This document shows, piece after piece, positions 45,843 through 58,225 of a stretch of 64,000 nt of DNA. The stretch spans positions 23,497-87,496 of the forward strand of contig CAJQUW010004466.1 of the NCBI GenBank assembly GCA_907163375.1. Direction: 5' to 3'. Under the pieces are notes generated by a model, which saw only the letters and a program-made list of their open reading frames with translations, made no database searches and had not been told where the DNA came from. How positions within the stretch are numbered: the stretch's first letter is position 1; every line of letters starts with the position of its first letter. This stretch comes from Prostheceraeus crozeri (Eukaryota; Platyhelminthes; Polycladida; Euryleptidae). A program made the translations under genes and the position numbers.

Positions 45843-47992
45843 CAGGGCTGGAACAAATACAATGATTGCAACTGTAATTGTTTAATAAATTTTGAAGTTG
45901 TAGTTTTGAAGTAATTGTAGTTGAAGATTTTGATTTTAGAGTAATTGTAATTATAATGGCAATTGTGAAAGTTCAACTGTAATTCTAATTCTAATTGTTA
46001 TTATAATAATGGTAAACCGTGCGCTACATCCACGGGCCGATGTCGATCGCCTATATCTACCACGTTGAAATAGAGGTAGAGGGCTTATGAACATCCGAGA
46101 AGTGATCAAGGGAGAGGACAGGAGCCTCAACGAGTATATATGGAATACTAAAGAAGATCCACTGCTGGCGGTGGTGAAATCAGATGATCAGAACAAGCAC
46201 GGGCCCGAAAAATTCCAAACATGGAAAGCAGCACAAGTGGACGACAGACAAAGGAAGTGGCATGAGAAGCCTCTGCATGGACAATATTTCAGACAAACCA
46301 AGGACATTACAACAAAAGAAACACAGTACAATTGGCTTATAGCAACTGTCAAATTAAAGATTAAGACCGAATCAGTGCTAACAGCCGCACAAGATCAGGC
46401 TCTGAACACGAAGGCACATAAAGCACATATCCTAAAGATTTCAACAGACCCGAAATGCAGACTTTGTAAAGTAACTTACGAAACTGTCTCTCACATCCTG
46501 ACTGGCTTTTCAAAACTGGCAGGAACGGAATACCTCCGAAGACATAGCGAAGCTGCCGAGTCTATCCATAGAGCAACTTGCAAGGACAAAGGAATTGATG
46601 TGGTGGATCATGGAAGCACGACCCTCAATCAGTGATCAAAAGTAATGGTACAAAGATCTTGTGGGACTTCGAAGTGCGGGCTGACCACTACTTACAAGCA
46701 AGAAGACCAGACATCATCGTGGTGGATAAGATCCAAAGGAAGACTCTGATAATAGATATAGCAGTCCCCGACGACAAAAACATACAAGAGAAAGAGAAGA
46801 TCACAAACTATCAAGACCTACGCATAGAAATAAAGAAGTTGTGGAACACAAATGTTGAAGTTGTCCCGGTTGTTGTCGGCGCCTTGGGTGCCTACACATC
46901 AAGGTTGAAGGCCTACCTCAACAAGATTCCTGGGGCACACTACATACCGGAATTGCCGAAAGCAGCACTCCTTGGCAGTGCTCATATCCTGCATCGAACT
47001 ATGATATACTTGAGGCTTGGTAAGTCTCCGAGGTCTTGAGACACTGACCGATCTGAATGTGTGAGATCGTGTCAAAAAAATTGAATTTTTATGATGTAAT
47101 TGTAATTGAAGAAATATGTCGGTCAACTACACAATTACTTCTGTCTTTTCGGTTAGACGAAGCACAAAATCCAAAGATTGCTATATTGAAAATTGAAGTA
47201 TTCAGTACATCTATGAGATGTACAACAGTAGAACAATGAGTAGAACAGTCAGCAATCAGCATAGGCCTGGCATCAATGTTAATGACGTGATGAGGCTCAC
47301 AGGCTCGAAGTTGTTAAGTGTTGATACAGGCCTATAAATACCCATGTAGCCTACAATCCCTACATGCACAAGTATAGCCTACATACAGGTCTGATTCTGT
47401 GCCGCGTTTTACCGAATAATTGGAATAAGCCTCTACAACAAAACTCACAAAATTAAAAATGTCATATTAGGAACATTTTCGAATTTATACATTAATATTT
47501 CCTTTAATAATTTATGCCAATCTCTAGTAAACGCCGTAGGTGAGAGGTCAACGTATTAATAAACATGAGACCTAGCTTTGATATAAAAGAATGTACATGG
47601 AGAAGAATGACTTTGCATGGGTATGGAACGATTCTTATAGGAGGAGATGGCGCAACCTATTTTATGGGCGTTAACACCGCTTTTAGAAATAGGCCTACCT
47701 GTAGCATCTTATCCTAAAAATCAAATGTACAAAGATTTAAAATCGTTTTGGACAACCAACTCATAATTGACCAACATTGTTCGGAAAATCGATGTAATTG
47801 TGTAATTAATTGCAACTTTTGAAGTAATTGTAATTGCAATTGCAAAGTCACACATGCAATTGTAATTGAATAATAGTCGAGCATTTGCAATTGTAATTGA
47901 AGATCTTGATTTCAGAGTTATAATTGTAATTGCAAAAGCACAACTGTAATTGTAATAGTGATGGAAAAAAATGTGTAATTGTTCCAACCCTG
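45843..47992. mobile_element. hAT-like element carrying a LINE fragment
   Basis: The left end CAGGGCTGGAACAAATACA matches the right end in reverse complement (CAGGGTTGGAACAATTACA). The 8-bp flanks are TGTGACAT (45835-45842) and TGTGATAT (47993-48000), 7 of 8 identical. Both subterminal zones consist of TGTAATTG-like repeats. The middle (46015-47039) is the C-terminal part of a LINE, so the element is non-autonomous and has either captured or been hit by the LINE. Confidence 0.85.
46015..47039 (+). pseudogene. C-terminal part of an RLE-type LINE (CCHC plus endonuclease)
   Basis: The reading begins HPRADVDRLYLPR, then a TGA where Trp would fit (about 46069), then NRGRGLMNIREVIKGEDR. The frame 46087-46635 continues with RKWHEKPLHGQYFRQT, a zinc-knuckle-like CRLCKVTYETVSHIL, and YLRRHSEAAESIH. 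A one-base frameshift near 46605 leads to ILWDFEVRADHYLQARRPDI, LIIDIAVPDDKNI, NYQDLRIEIKKLW and VVPVVVGALG. The RPD, DIAVP and following charged residues resemble the PD-D/E-K active site of the restriction-like endonuclease in R2/NeSL-type LINEs. The RT itself is absent, so this is 5'-truncated. Same family as 6640-8008. Confidence 0.8.
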
Positions 47993-48598
47993 TGTGATAT
48001 CAATATAAAATTCGACACAGAAAGCAGATTTTATTGCTTAATGTGAAACAACTGCGTAATAACACATTTCAACTGACTTTTTGTAAGATAAGCATAATAG
48101 GCCTATAGATACAGGGTTAGTCAAAAGCAACACGACAACTTAGAATTGAAAATTCTGATGATAGTCACACTAACTGAACAAATGAACATGAAGATGCGAC
48201 ACATGATCCAATTTGTATTAGCAGTTTCTTTAGCGGTTGTCCTGCCCTCGAAAAAAAATTGCTTAATCTTTCCACCAGCAAGGTCTCTCTGATCCTGTAC
48301 TACAATGTACAGTATTATTTTTACTTTTTGATGTAGACCGACTTATTTAGGCCTGTAAGAATAAGCATTTATTCAAATATAGACACCTGTGGCAGATCAC
48401 CGTGCGTAAAAATTAGATAATAGCATGCAAAAAAGACATTGATTATAATTTATAAATCACAGATCTGCGTTCCTTTAGTCAAATGAAACTGGAATATCCT
48501 GAGAAAAAAAATAGTCACAGTTGTCACACCACTACCAATACGAACCTGGACTTTATTTTATCTTCTATCAGGACTATCCTTTCTGAATGTATGATAAC

Positions 48599-49805
48599 CA
48601 GGGCTAGGATCGGTTAACCGGTTAACCGGTTACACTCTCTCTTAACCGGTTACACTTTCTCTTAACCGGTTAAAATCGGTTACGACGTTTCATTAGATTT
48701 AACGTGTACTACACTACGTGTATGATGAAATCCGATTGAACTAAAGATTTTACACTGGTTTCATGGAGTAGTGGTTGCTCATTCATCCTCATCCACAATC
48801 CATTCAAACTCATCGCAATCCTTTAGTCGTGCTGCTACGTACACATGGTCAGTATATTTCAACAATTTTATTAGGTTGATGTACAATAAGATTATGTTGA
48901 CATTTATATTTTCAATTTGATGTAATCTAAGTAACATCAGTCCATTTAATACTTATAGTGGGCCTATGCATAGAGTGACCTATTTAACTGCGGAAAGTCT
49001 TACACCATTTGTAGTTTTAACCTAAAAAGTGGTGAATAGGATAAGTTAGCAATAATAACACACAGACGACATCGCATAGGCTATATATGCCAATAAAAAC
49101 TAACTCACTTTGAATTGAGTTGGGAAAGAATATAGGGCCTACATGTAGCCGTAGGTGTCACTTGCAAAATCGGTTTCTATTGAAACAACCACTTTGGAAA
49201 TAACATTCGTAAATTTGGAGATGTAAGCTTACTTATCAAGTGGACAATAGGATAGATAGGTTTATTAAGCAGGATTCATACAGAAGCACTGACTATTATA
49301 CTAGTAGAAATAGTAGAAACCAAAACTAGTACGCTAACGATTGAAACATAGCGAGTAATAAAAATGAAATAATAATAGGCGTTTTTTGGAAGGAATGACA
49401 ACCGTCCTTTACAGCTACAATCATCGTTCATACAATGAATTGCAAGCGATCCCTGAAGTTATCGATGATCCAGTTGACGTATCCAGTGGATTATCCAAAT
49501 CAGCCAGACTGTTAATGATATGGTTAAACTTCAGAGTATCGAAGACTTTTGAATAGTCGTAGGCAGCAACCACAACATTATCAATTGAACTATCATCTAC
49601 GTAAACGTGAAGTTCTGTATTCATGCAATGAAATCACAGCACTGCAAATGGAAGAATTAGGTCAAAACCCAAAGTGGCAAGGTCCGTAGTTTTTGATATA
49701 CCTTGACAACTAAATAAATACCGGGAATCCTCCTCTAACCGATTTTAACCGGTTAAAAATATAATCGGTTAACCGGTTACAAAAAATTAACCGGTCCTAG
49801 CCCTG
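48599..49805. mobile_element. hAT-like element with perfect 8-bp target duplication
   Basis: ATGATAAC flanks both sides exactly (48591-48598 and 49806-49813). The left end is CAGGGCTAGGATCGGTTAAC and the right end in reverse complement CAGGGCTAGGACCGGTTAAT. Both ends carry AACCGGTTAACCGG repeats. Length is 1207 bp. A LINE RT scrap lies inside on the minus strand, and no hAT transposase is visible. Confidence 0.92.
49421..49624 (-). pseudogene. LINE RT motif-A fragment
   Basis: The minus-strand frame reads VYVDDSSIDNVVVAAYDYSK followed by VFDTLKFNHIINSLADL. This is the AF-DYSKAFDTVxHxxLI block of LINE reverse transcriptases, with the second aromatic Ala changed to Val. Only this block remains. 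It lies inside the 48599-49805 hAT-like element. Confidence 0.6.
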
Positions 49806-50169
49806 ATGATAACGATTGACGATAATTGATTCATTGATAATGTCGCTTTCTAGCCAAGGCGGAGATGCAAGAGGAAAATCCTCAGAGAAAAAGGCAGAGA
49901 AGAGGACACAATCCTTCCGAAATTCATGCAGGATAGAGGAGGATTCTAGAAACTGCATCACTGATAAAGTGGAGTTTGAACTATAACATGTACAAGTTGC
50001 CAGTAATCATTTTTTAACTGTTTAAGGAACGGTTCGTAATAATCATGTCACAAAACATACGTGTAAATACTTTCAAATTATGTTGCATTTGCATGCTCTT
50101 AATGTTGTAATGATTAACTAAGCAGTATATTCTAGAGTGAATGTCAACAACGGTCGACGTGAGTCTAAT

Positions 50170-50217
50170 TAAATTAAACGGCCGGCGTTACTAAAATCGG
50201 TCGGCCGGTTCCAACCC
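50170..50217. mobile_element. Solo hAT-like right end
   Basis: GGCCGGTTCCAACCCTG resembles the right terminus of the 45843-47992 element (GTTCCAACCCTG), with CCGGC subterminal words. A matching left end preceded by TCTGTAGC was not found, so this is probably a truncated copy. Confidence 0.4.
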
Positions 50218-51035
50218 TGTCTGTAGCATACTATTCATACGAATCATGCATGCAGTTAAGTACAGTAAGTCCCTATGATGCTATACTATGATCTCTGTAT
50301 TGAAAGTATACAAATTTACTGAAGAATGTCAATGCCTGATTAACATTTAATTAACGTGCATACTATGAGCAGGAATTGTAGTGGAAAAACTTTTTATGCC
50401 TTGCTTGCGACCTTCTATACTTATGTGTTCTGATTCATTATGTTGTATTCGCAGCAGACTTGTGTCAATTACTCATGAAATGTAGTTGATTGCAATTACA
50501 AATTACATCTCTATCAATGTAATCGATTACAGTTACAAATTACCGGTACTCCGTTTTTCTTCGATTACATTTCAATTAATTCATAATTACTTTAGATAAT
50601 TGTCAGCATTAAACTCTGCGTTTCCACGCCACCTCTTTTTCAAGGCAGATTTGCTTAGGTTAATTACAATTGCTCCCCGGAAAAGCAGGTGATGATATAG
50701 CATTGATATTAAATTAGCACCTTTTTATTCTCACCCAAGTGTTTTCGCCCTACAACTCTACTACTATACGATTCAAACTGAAGATACAGGATTGGGATAT
50801 CGAGACTTCTGGCTTCTAGGAGACTTTGCCATGCTTGCAATTACCTGCTATGATTTAAATTGACTTGAAGATTTCAACTTTGTTTTTTTTCTCTTTTCTC
50901 CGATGGGAGTAATTTTCTGATCTGCATTTTCAGTTCAGTTATTAAGATAAGAGGGAAAGAATATCATAAGACCGGCACTTCATTTAGATTTTGGAATTGT
51001 GTTTCGTCATAAATTTCTTTGAAAAAAGTACCGGT

Positions 51036-51335
51036 AGTTGCACACCCGGTAGGCTACACATTTAAGTATAGTAATGCATGGAAAGATGAAAGCAAAATTA
51101 TTCTTCGGGTGTTGTATATTAAAAACGGGCGTGTCATCTACATGTACGTCACAACATCCACATGAGTTGTATTTCACTCTACTTGCACTGAATGTGACAA
51201 TTTCTTTAACGTTGATTCCTGTGAACAAGCCAGATGGCGAAACGTCAGGAGATTTATTTTATTTATTTTTAATATACAACACCCGAAGAAGAATTTTGCT
51301 TTCACCTTTCCATATCAATAACCGGATGTGTGGAA
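51036..51335. repeat. 300-bp inverted-repeat element
   Basis: The left arm around 51078-51120 (GATGAAAGCAAAATTATTCT, CGGGTGTTGTATATT) is the reverse complement of 51271-51315 with only a few mismatches. Outer CACACCCGGT and ACCGGATGTGTGG extend the match. The spacer is about 150 bp without coding features. The surrounding zones (50450-50590 and 51430-51560) are rich in TGTAATTGATTACA-like repeats. Confidence 0.8.
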
Positions 51336-53610
51336 CCATATCAACTCATAGTAATGCATTTTTTTGACGAGGAGAGTCACGTAATTTAAGCAACTTGAGG
51401 AACGAATGTTCAGCTGTGCTGACTGCAAAATAATCGCAATTACCTCTCAATTACATGGCTAAAAATGTTATTGATTGCGATTATAAATTACTCATCAGAA
51501 ATGTAATTGATTACAATTACTAATTACATTAATTGTGATTGTGATTACGCAATTGTAACAAGAATTACAACACAGTCGTTTACAGCTGGAGAGTTCGAAT
51601 TTTACGAGTAATATAGTTCACCTTCACTCGGTAGCAAATTCTTCATTATGATTTTATATCTTTTTTATTCCCCTTCGTATAAAACGTTGCGAATCATTTG
51701 AAATATTTTAATATTTTGACATCAAAATTATTCACTGTGATTTTGTGGCTTCTTTATGTCCCTTTGTAATCATTTGAAATATTCTCTTATTTATAGATTA
51801 ATTTGCTCTTCAGGAGTTCATTCCTTGTCCACTTGATTTTGTTAACCCCTGAAGAAGGGACACATGTCCTGAACGCTTACTACTTACTACTACTAATCAT
51901 TCTACTTACTTTGAATGATTAGCTTCATATCTTCATTGTCCGGAAACAGCCGACTGTCGAAGTAAGGACTCGATTGTTAAGCATATTCAGATGCTACTTG
52001 GTAGATGCTCCTACACAAATTGATCAGTCTAAAAATGCAGCAGAACAAGAGGTATGAATATGTGAAATTGCATGCCGGAATGTAAAACATTTGCTTCAAC
52101 ATCTCAAGTTGATAATATTTGTTAGTATGTGAGTGCGCCTAAATGTGAGTGGATGTAGGCCTATGTGTATACGCCGAATATCTGCGCAAAATTACAGTGC
52201 TGTAGTGCATACACAATAATAAATCTTAAAATACTTATGCTTATACTTATTAATTAATGCAAAATTATGGAAATTTTCAATAGGACTACTATAAAACAAA
52301 TGGTAATTAGATGATAAATGAGAACTAAGTAAAAACTTATTGAAGTAGACTTTTAAAAGCAAAATTATCATCAGGCCATGGAACAACATTTGCCGATGTA
52401 TATGCCATCACGATATACATGTAGTTGTAGACAGACTACATACATTATGAAGCTAAATGTGCGTATGTGTAGCCTATCTTCAAAATTTTGTGAAATAGAT
52501 CTGAATCTGAATTGTTTCGAAAATTCCATTCTTATTTTATTTCTTATTTCATTCATTAACCAATTTAATATGAATTTAAGTACTGAAACTTACATGTTGT
52601 TGCGATGAAAGAATCGACACACAGAAGCATTTGAGCTTGAACCACGGAGTTCATAAACGAAGAAGCGACAAGTCATGGAGTACTCATGAAGTCTATGGAG
52701 TTCAAATGTATTTTGATTGTCTTATTCGAAAGAAATTCTGTTCTGACATCCAACAGCACCATTTCTCTTTGTTTCCAGTGCATCATTTAGGTAGGCTATT
52801 CAAGTTTCTTCAAATCCATATCGCAGATCTATCGGATGAAGTTTTGCTTCCGTTTGAAGAATCCATTGCCACGACGAGGGCTGTACGTAATCCGCATGTG
52901 TCACCAAATTTGATACTGTACACGATGAATAAGAATTTGAAGAAGACAAAGTAGGCAACACTGAGACTAGCGGTCTCTACAGACAGATGAAGGATAGCAG
53001 CAGTGGCGTGCGCAATGAAAGTCCTCAATGTTGAAGTCTGCTATATTTGACGTAGCATCGCAATCATGTCAGTTTCTCCATGCTTGACGCTTGTGTGTGG
53101 CTGGAGATAAAGCGCCAGCATCATCGATCCATGCTACCTGTTCCATCTGTAGCTGTCAGCAGGCGAAGGCGAACAAAGACGTGCGGGCTGCCGAAATTGG
53201 GATAGGGATGAAATAGCTGTCTATGAAAGCAAGAAGGGCGGTGGTGAAATTGCACAACAGAACTTGGCTGTGTAAAAGCTTTCAAAATCACATCGCTTTC
53301 GCAAATTTTGGGTGTAGAGTATAGCCTCTACTAAATGTAAACTGTTGGTTCTCATCACTTGATGAAACCAATAGAAAACTCAGAGCTGCAAAAGTTTCGA
53401 GCATTTAAAAGACGATTTAATTCCAAAACTTAATACTTGTGAAATGCGAATTTCATTATTGGGAGATTTAAGTGACAGTAACAATTGGTTACCTATGTAA
53501 AAATATTGTCGTGCGAAATAGACATAGACCATTCAATATTTATGATGCCTCACGAACATGGGTGTGTATGCACGTACATGATATAATGCGAGAGAAGAGA
53601 GAGAGAGGGA

Positions 53611-53611
<1 letters not shown>

Positions 53612-53672
<61 letters not shown>

Positions 53673-53950
53673 GTGAGAGAGAGGTAGTGAGAGAGAGGTA
53701 GTGAGAGAGAGGTAGTGAGAGAGAGGTAGTGAGAGAGAGGTAGTGAGAGAGAGGTAGTGAGAGAGAGGTAGTGAGAGAGAGGTAGTGAGAGAGAGGTAGT
53801 GAGAGAGAGGTAGTGAGAGAGAGGTAGTGAGAGAGAGGTAGTGAGAGAGAGGTAGTGAGAGAGAGGTAGTGAGAGAGAGGTAGTGAGAGAGAGGTAGTGA
53901 GAGAGAGGTAGTGAGAGAGAGGTAGTGAGAGAGAGGTAGTGAGAGAGGGA
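53612..53950. repeat. (GT)n, (GA)n and a 14-bp VNTR of about 20 units
   Basis: A GT run (53612-53628) and a GA run are followed by about 20 tandem copies of GAGAGAGAGGTAGT up to about 53945. The minus-strand frame across it gives a repetitive Ser/Leu/Tyr/His/Thr peptide that is an artefact of the repeat. Confidence 0.97.
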
Positions 53951-56065
53951 GGGAGGAAGGGGGGAAGAGGATGATCAGAAATGGAGGAAATAGGAAATGA
54001 GGATAGGAATGCTGAATAATCATAAAATTCTTCCTTTCTAGGAAACCGAATCTAATTCTGTGTGATAAACTCTCCCGATTTGGTAGATAATGACACTATC
54101 GTATCGCTTTTCACCGGGAGAAAGTCAACCGGGACATCCCGCTAAGGAGGAAGACATCCCAGGAGCATTTGTGACGCAATATTGGCATCATGTGATGCCA
54201 ATTAGGACAAATTAGACCTGCTACGTAGCTGCCACGTTTCGCTACTTTCCATTAGCTACCGAACAAATTGCAACGTAGCTGCTACGTCTCGCTACCTTGT
54301 AGTTGCTACCGAAAAATATCAACGTAGCTGCTACGTTCCGCTACCTTGCATTCGCTACCGAAGAAAATGCTACGTAGCTGCTACGTTGCAGTTGCGTAGC
54401 ACAGACACGCTACCTACTGCAACCAATGCTACCATCTGCTACGTAGGTGCTACGTAGCATTGTTGGCCGGGATCTCATTATCCATCAAATACCGAAAATA
54501 GCAATCAATACTTGCTCGGATATTCATTCATGACATGGCACGTAATTTTTTTGAACCGTAACGTTTTAGTTACACTGGCGTAATATGATATAAAAAAATG
54601 TTAAATACAGCAACAATATAAATGAAGTAAATGGTGGTGAATACTATCAATTTTCTTTAAAACTAATGTTTGTTGAATACTGAAAACGAACAATTTCATT
54701 GGAATATTGCATTCTTAGTGTATTCTATGAGTCTGTAATGCTTGTTGCTATTTATAGTCTATGGCTTTCTCGTCACAAAACCAACCGAAGTCAATTGCCG
54801 TAGTAATTTCCTCAATATTAGACTTGCTAGCTCATGTACGGAAGCAAGTGAAAGAGAGATCAAATCTCAAGCATTTTCTCTTATAGCTTATAATCATAAA
54901 CATTGCAGGGTGCCAGTTCGCCTGGGCATAGAATACAAAGATGTCCTCAAACTCGAGCAATTTCAATCCAAAACTTCTTTGGCTGTATACGATGCGTCTC
55001 TCCCTACATGGGCACGCCAGAGGCTCGAGATGGCCCAAACTGGTTTAAAATATCTATAAAGGCTTAGCTTGATTACATCAACCTGTGTAGCTATCTGAAG
55101 ACAATACCCAAGCTGTTGCTAACTATGGATAAAGAAGTTACTGAAATATGCAATAGGCCTAATGCCGACGATCACGGTATATGAATGTTGCCACAAAACC
55201 TCCATAAATAAATGATTCATCAGAGTTTTGAAACGATGATGAGTTTATGTGTCTGAGAGGTAAGTCTCTCAAACGATATCTCAGAGGTTAGTGACATCGT
55301 AAGGCAGTGTAAGATTGAAGCGAAATATGATTTGAATGATCATTTCAGTAAACAGAAAAAGCAGTCAACATAGTGGCAAATATTGGTAATTTCCATCTTC
55401 GCAGATAGGACAAACAAACTCTGGATGCATTTCAAGGCAAGAATTTTTATGAGATGCTTGATAGGCATGCTGATGGTCTTATCGACCTCAGTGGCAGAAA
55501 CCAGTGACTACCCGGGACAAAAGAATTGTTTAGGCCTACATAATACTAAACACTCTCAAATGCGCTCATTTCTTGATGTTCTATATTATGTGGACATTGC
55601 GAATGACCGAGGAGTCTCCACTGGAGTCGATGCAGAAAGAGAATCAATTTCTCGACATGAATTTCGAAATATAAAAACTTGTTCTCATTTCAACGATAAC
55701 GACTTCACAGCAAACAGCAACGACAAGTAGCATAAAGCAGGCCTGATTAAATTGCTAATTCACAGTTTCGACAAATACCTCTGAAATATGATGGAGAGCT
55801 TTCATGCTGTAGCTATGACTCATTACTTCGGCAGGAATTTGCTTGGAGCAATTCATAAGCTGCATTTAAAAAAACATGCATTTGTATATTTTGACATCAT
55901 ATGACGCCATCGTAACGAAATCGTTACGGCTTTAATTTCTAAGATAGGGTTATTGTAATGAACTGGTCATCATATATTATTCTTAATTATAACACTCTGA
56001 AATACTTACCACCGTTTTTATAGAAAATTTGCCAATATTTACATAGGCGGCCTTAAATGGGTTAA

Positions 56066-58220
56066 GCTAGGCCTAATTCTCAGTGTCGACTCGTGCGCGA
56101 ATCCAATCACCACTTATTTGTCACCTTGAAAAAACGCTTCCTCAGGGAAAGAATTTTGCCGCGTCACACTTGTGAATTTTGCACAATAGCATTCCTATAG
56201 CAAAATTCTCTACAACTGAAATCAATACAAATCATGAAAAATTGACAAACCTGCAATCTTAAGAGCACACATGAGCCTCCAGCAGAAAACTGTGAAAATG
56301 ACCCTTTAGTTTGAGATGATGAATTGATACGCATACAGTAATACTGTGGGCAAAAAAATAAAAATTCCAAACTACTCACTACGGAAAACATAGATTCTAT
56401 CTGCAGTTTACAAATAGTGTTATGAATTGAATATTAAGGCCTATACTTTAACAAAGCTAGGGGACATCTTTGTCAATTAAGGTGCTTTTATTCGACATTC
56501 TTCTCTACAAGGTCACACTTTGTTAACAGCTTGCCCCGGTCCACCTTATCATTCTAATGCCTATGAAACAAAATTTCAACAATATCTTTATTGAAAGTCC
56601 ATTTCCAGCCCCCTAAAGCAAAGTAGCTGCATGCTATAAAATAGTGTCATTTCTTTAATGGCGTTTACCACAATTCACGTTTTTCAGTTGCTTCAATTAC
56701 ATATAACTTTTGGAAAGCGTGCATGGGCATGTTTCGCCTGTCTGTTCATTGGAATTTAAATTCAACATAAAATTGGCAACATCCTACTGCTACGAATATA
56801 AGCCTTATGCATAGTGTTAAATAGGTACATGTATATTCGCATTTGCAGGAATGGACAAAAAATAATTTCATACTATAATACATTTCTACTATAAATTTAT
56901 ATTTGGCTTCAAATGAAAAACGGCTACATAGCAGTGAGCCTACAAAACAAGTAAAGTCATCGTTAACACCAGCAAATAATCTATAAATTAATTCATCGAT
57001 TTAAGTAATACAATTAGCCTGATGCGTATGTACACAAACTTGGTTGTAGAGAAATATGGACCGAAAGGAAGGATGCTTGTCAAGAAGCAGTCAACTAGAT
57101 AGCGGCATAGGAACGAAGCAGCATTTTAGGTATGAGTTCTTGAAAAGGATCTTCTCCATTTCACATAGGCCTGCCGTGAAACAGATTTTGAATCTGCATT
57201 TTGCTGTCGAAATTGAAATTCGGTCGTATTGAAAGATACATCATTTTGAGTAATGGCTTGTCTCATGTCATTGTTATAATAATGGATATGGCTTGCGGTT
57301 TGAATTTTAGCCTGAATGACGGTTTAGCCTATGCATGTACTTTTTCATGTACTGCGGTATCATCAGCCCGTCTCTATTTCTTCTTTCATCTCTTAAAAAG
57401 GATTCGTTGTTTACACCAAAGTACAATTTGTTAGGAGAATTTTTCCCATTGCTTCATAGTTATCAAAATTCATCTAGAAGGATAAAATCGACACTGCAGC
57501 GACTGGCTCATCAATTTCTCTAAGCATCAAAGTCGAAAGTCCTGTATAATAGACTTTGCTTGAGGGCATATCGGTGAGGGCATCTTAAGAATCCTTCTTC
57601 GGGATAGTGTGGTACATCAAGGAGATTTGTATTTACATGTGTGTTAGCTGGGAATTCTGATTTGGGACAGTACTATAGTACCTGCAGTATTCTAGTTGAA
57701 CGTAGTTGGTAGACTACATGTATAGGCCTACTTGATTTTCATCTTACTCCATTTGTTTCCAGTCTTCATGGATTGTATTAGGCTTACATCCTTCGCTATA
57801 GCTTTGCTGATGATGCTTCCCATTTAATGCCGTCCAAAATTAATGTCTCCCATTTTTGTTTGATCTCGCTCGTGCAGATTTCGAGAGATTTTTGAAAACC
57901 TAAAAGCCTAGAAAAATTTGTATTTTGGCCGGGAAGGCCTGAACTAATGGCAACATTTTGATAACGTTGGAGAACTGATAATACTATCATCATTGTTCTA
58001 TGATATATTGTTCTATGTAATACTAATATAGAACTACTATAAGAAAGTACTATAAATAGCTACTATATATATTATAATACTAATTATTGTTTTTGGAATT
58101 CACACTGTATTTGATGAACACGATTGTCGCAAACAGACGATTCTTCATGATGAATCAAAAGTACGTTGAGGTATCTTCTTAAAGAATTTATTGGCTACAA
58201 AATTGCAATAAAAACTATGT
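56066..58220. other. Non-coding stretch right of the piggyBac end, no gene seen
   Basis: AT-rich sequence with TAGGCCTA-type words. Frames such as 57201-57434 have no recognisable domain or splice context. Confidence 0.45.
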
Positions 58221-58225
58221 AGGCT

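Larger units (their letters stand above)
45187..54474. mobile_element. 9.3-kb element with GATCCCGGCCAACAA inverted ends
   Basis: The left end (45187-45201) and the right end (54460-54474, reverse complement) share the 15-bp string GATCCCGGCCAACAA exactly. Just inside both ends are repeats of TGCTACGTAGCA and TAGCTGCTACG, extending about 100-300 bp. No clear flanking target duplication was found. The interior holds two hAT-like elements, minisatellites and LINE scraps, but no transposase that I recognise. Superfamily unknown. Confidence 0.65.
44916..56061. mobile_element. piggyBac-like element (TTAA flanked) with nested insertions
   Basis: TTAA (44912-44915) is followed by CCCATTTAGCGCC. On the right, GGCGGCCTTAAATGGG (to 56061) is followed by TTAA (56062-56065). 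CCC...GGG termini at a TTAA target are the piggyBac signature. Subterminal palindromes of GTAACG-NNNN-CGTTAC type lie at 44937 and 55912, with an inverted relative at 54558. About 9.3 kb of the interior is the nested GATCCCGG element, leaving roughly 1.9 kb. The frames left in that part (for example 54742-55059) are not recognisable as transposase. Confidence 0.7.

Noticed and set aside
48111..50217. CAGGGTTAG at 48115 paired with CCAACCCTG at 50217 as one hAT element
   Set aside because: The flanking 8-mers do not match and the subterminal repeats differ.
53550..54023. 157-residue repetitive minus-strand ORF
   Set aside because: It is only a translation of the GA/14-bp VNTR; no start context or domain.
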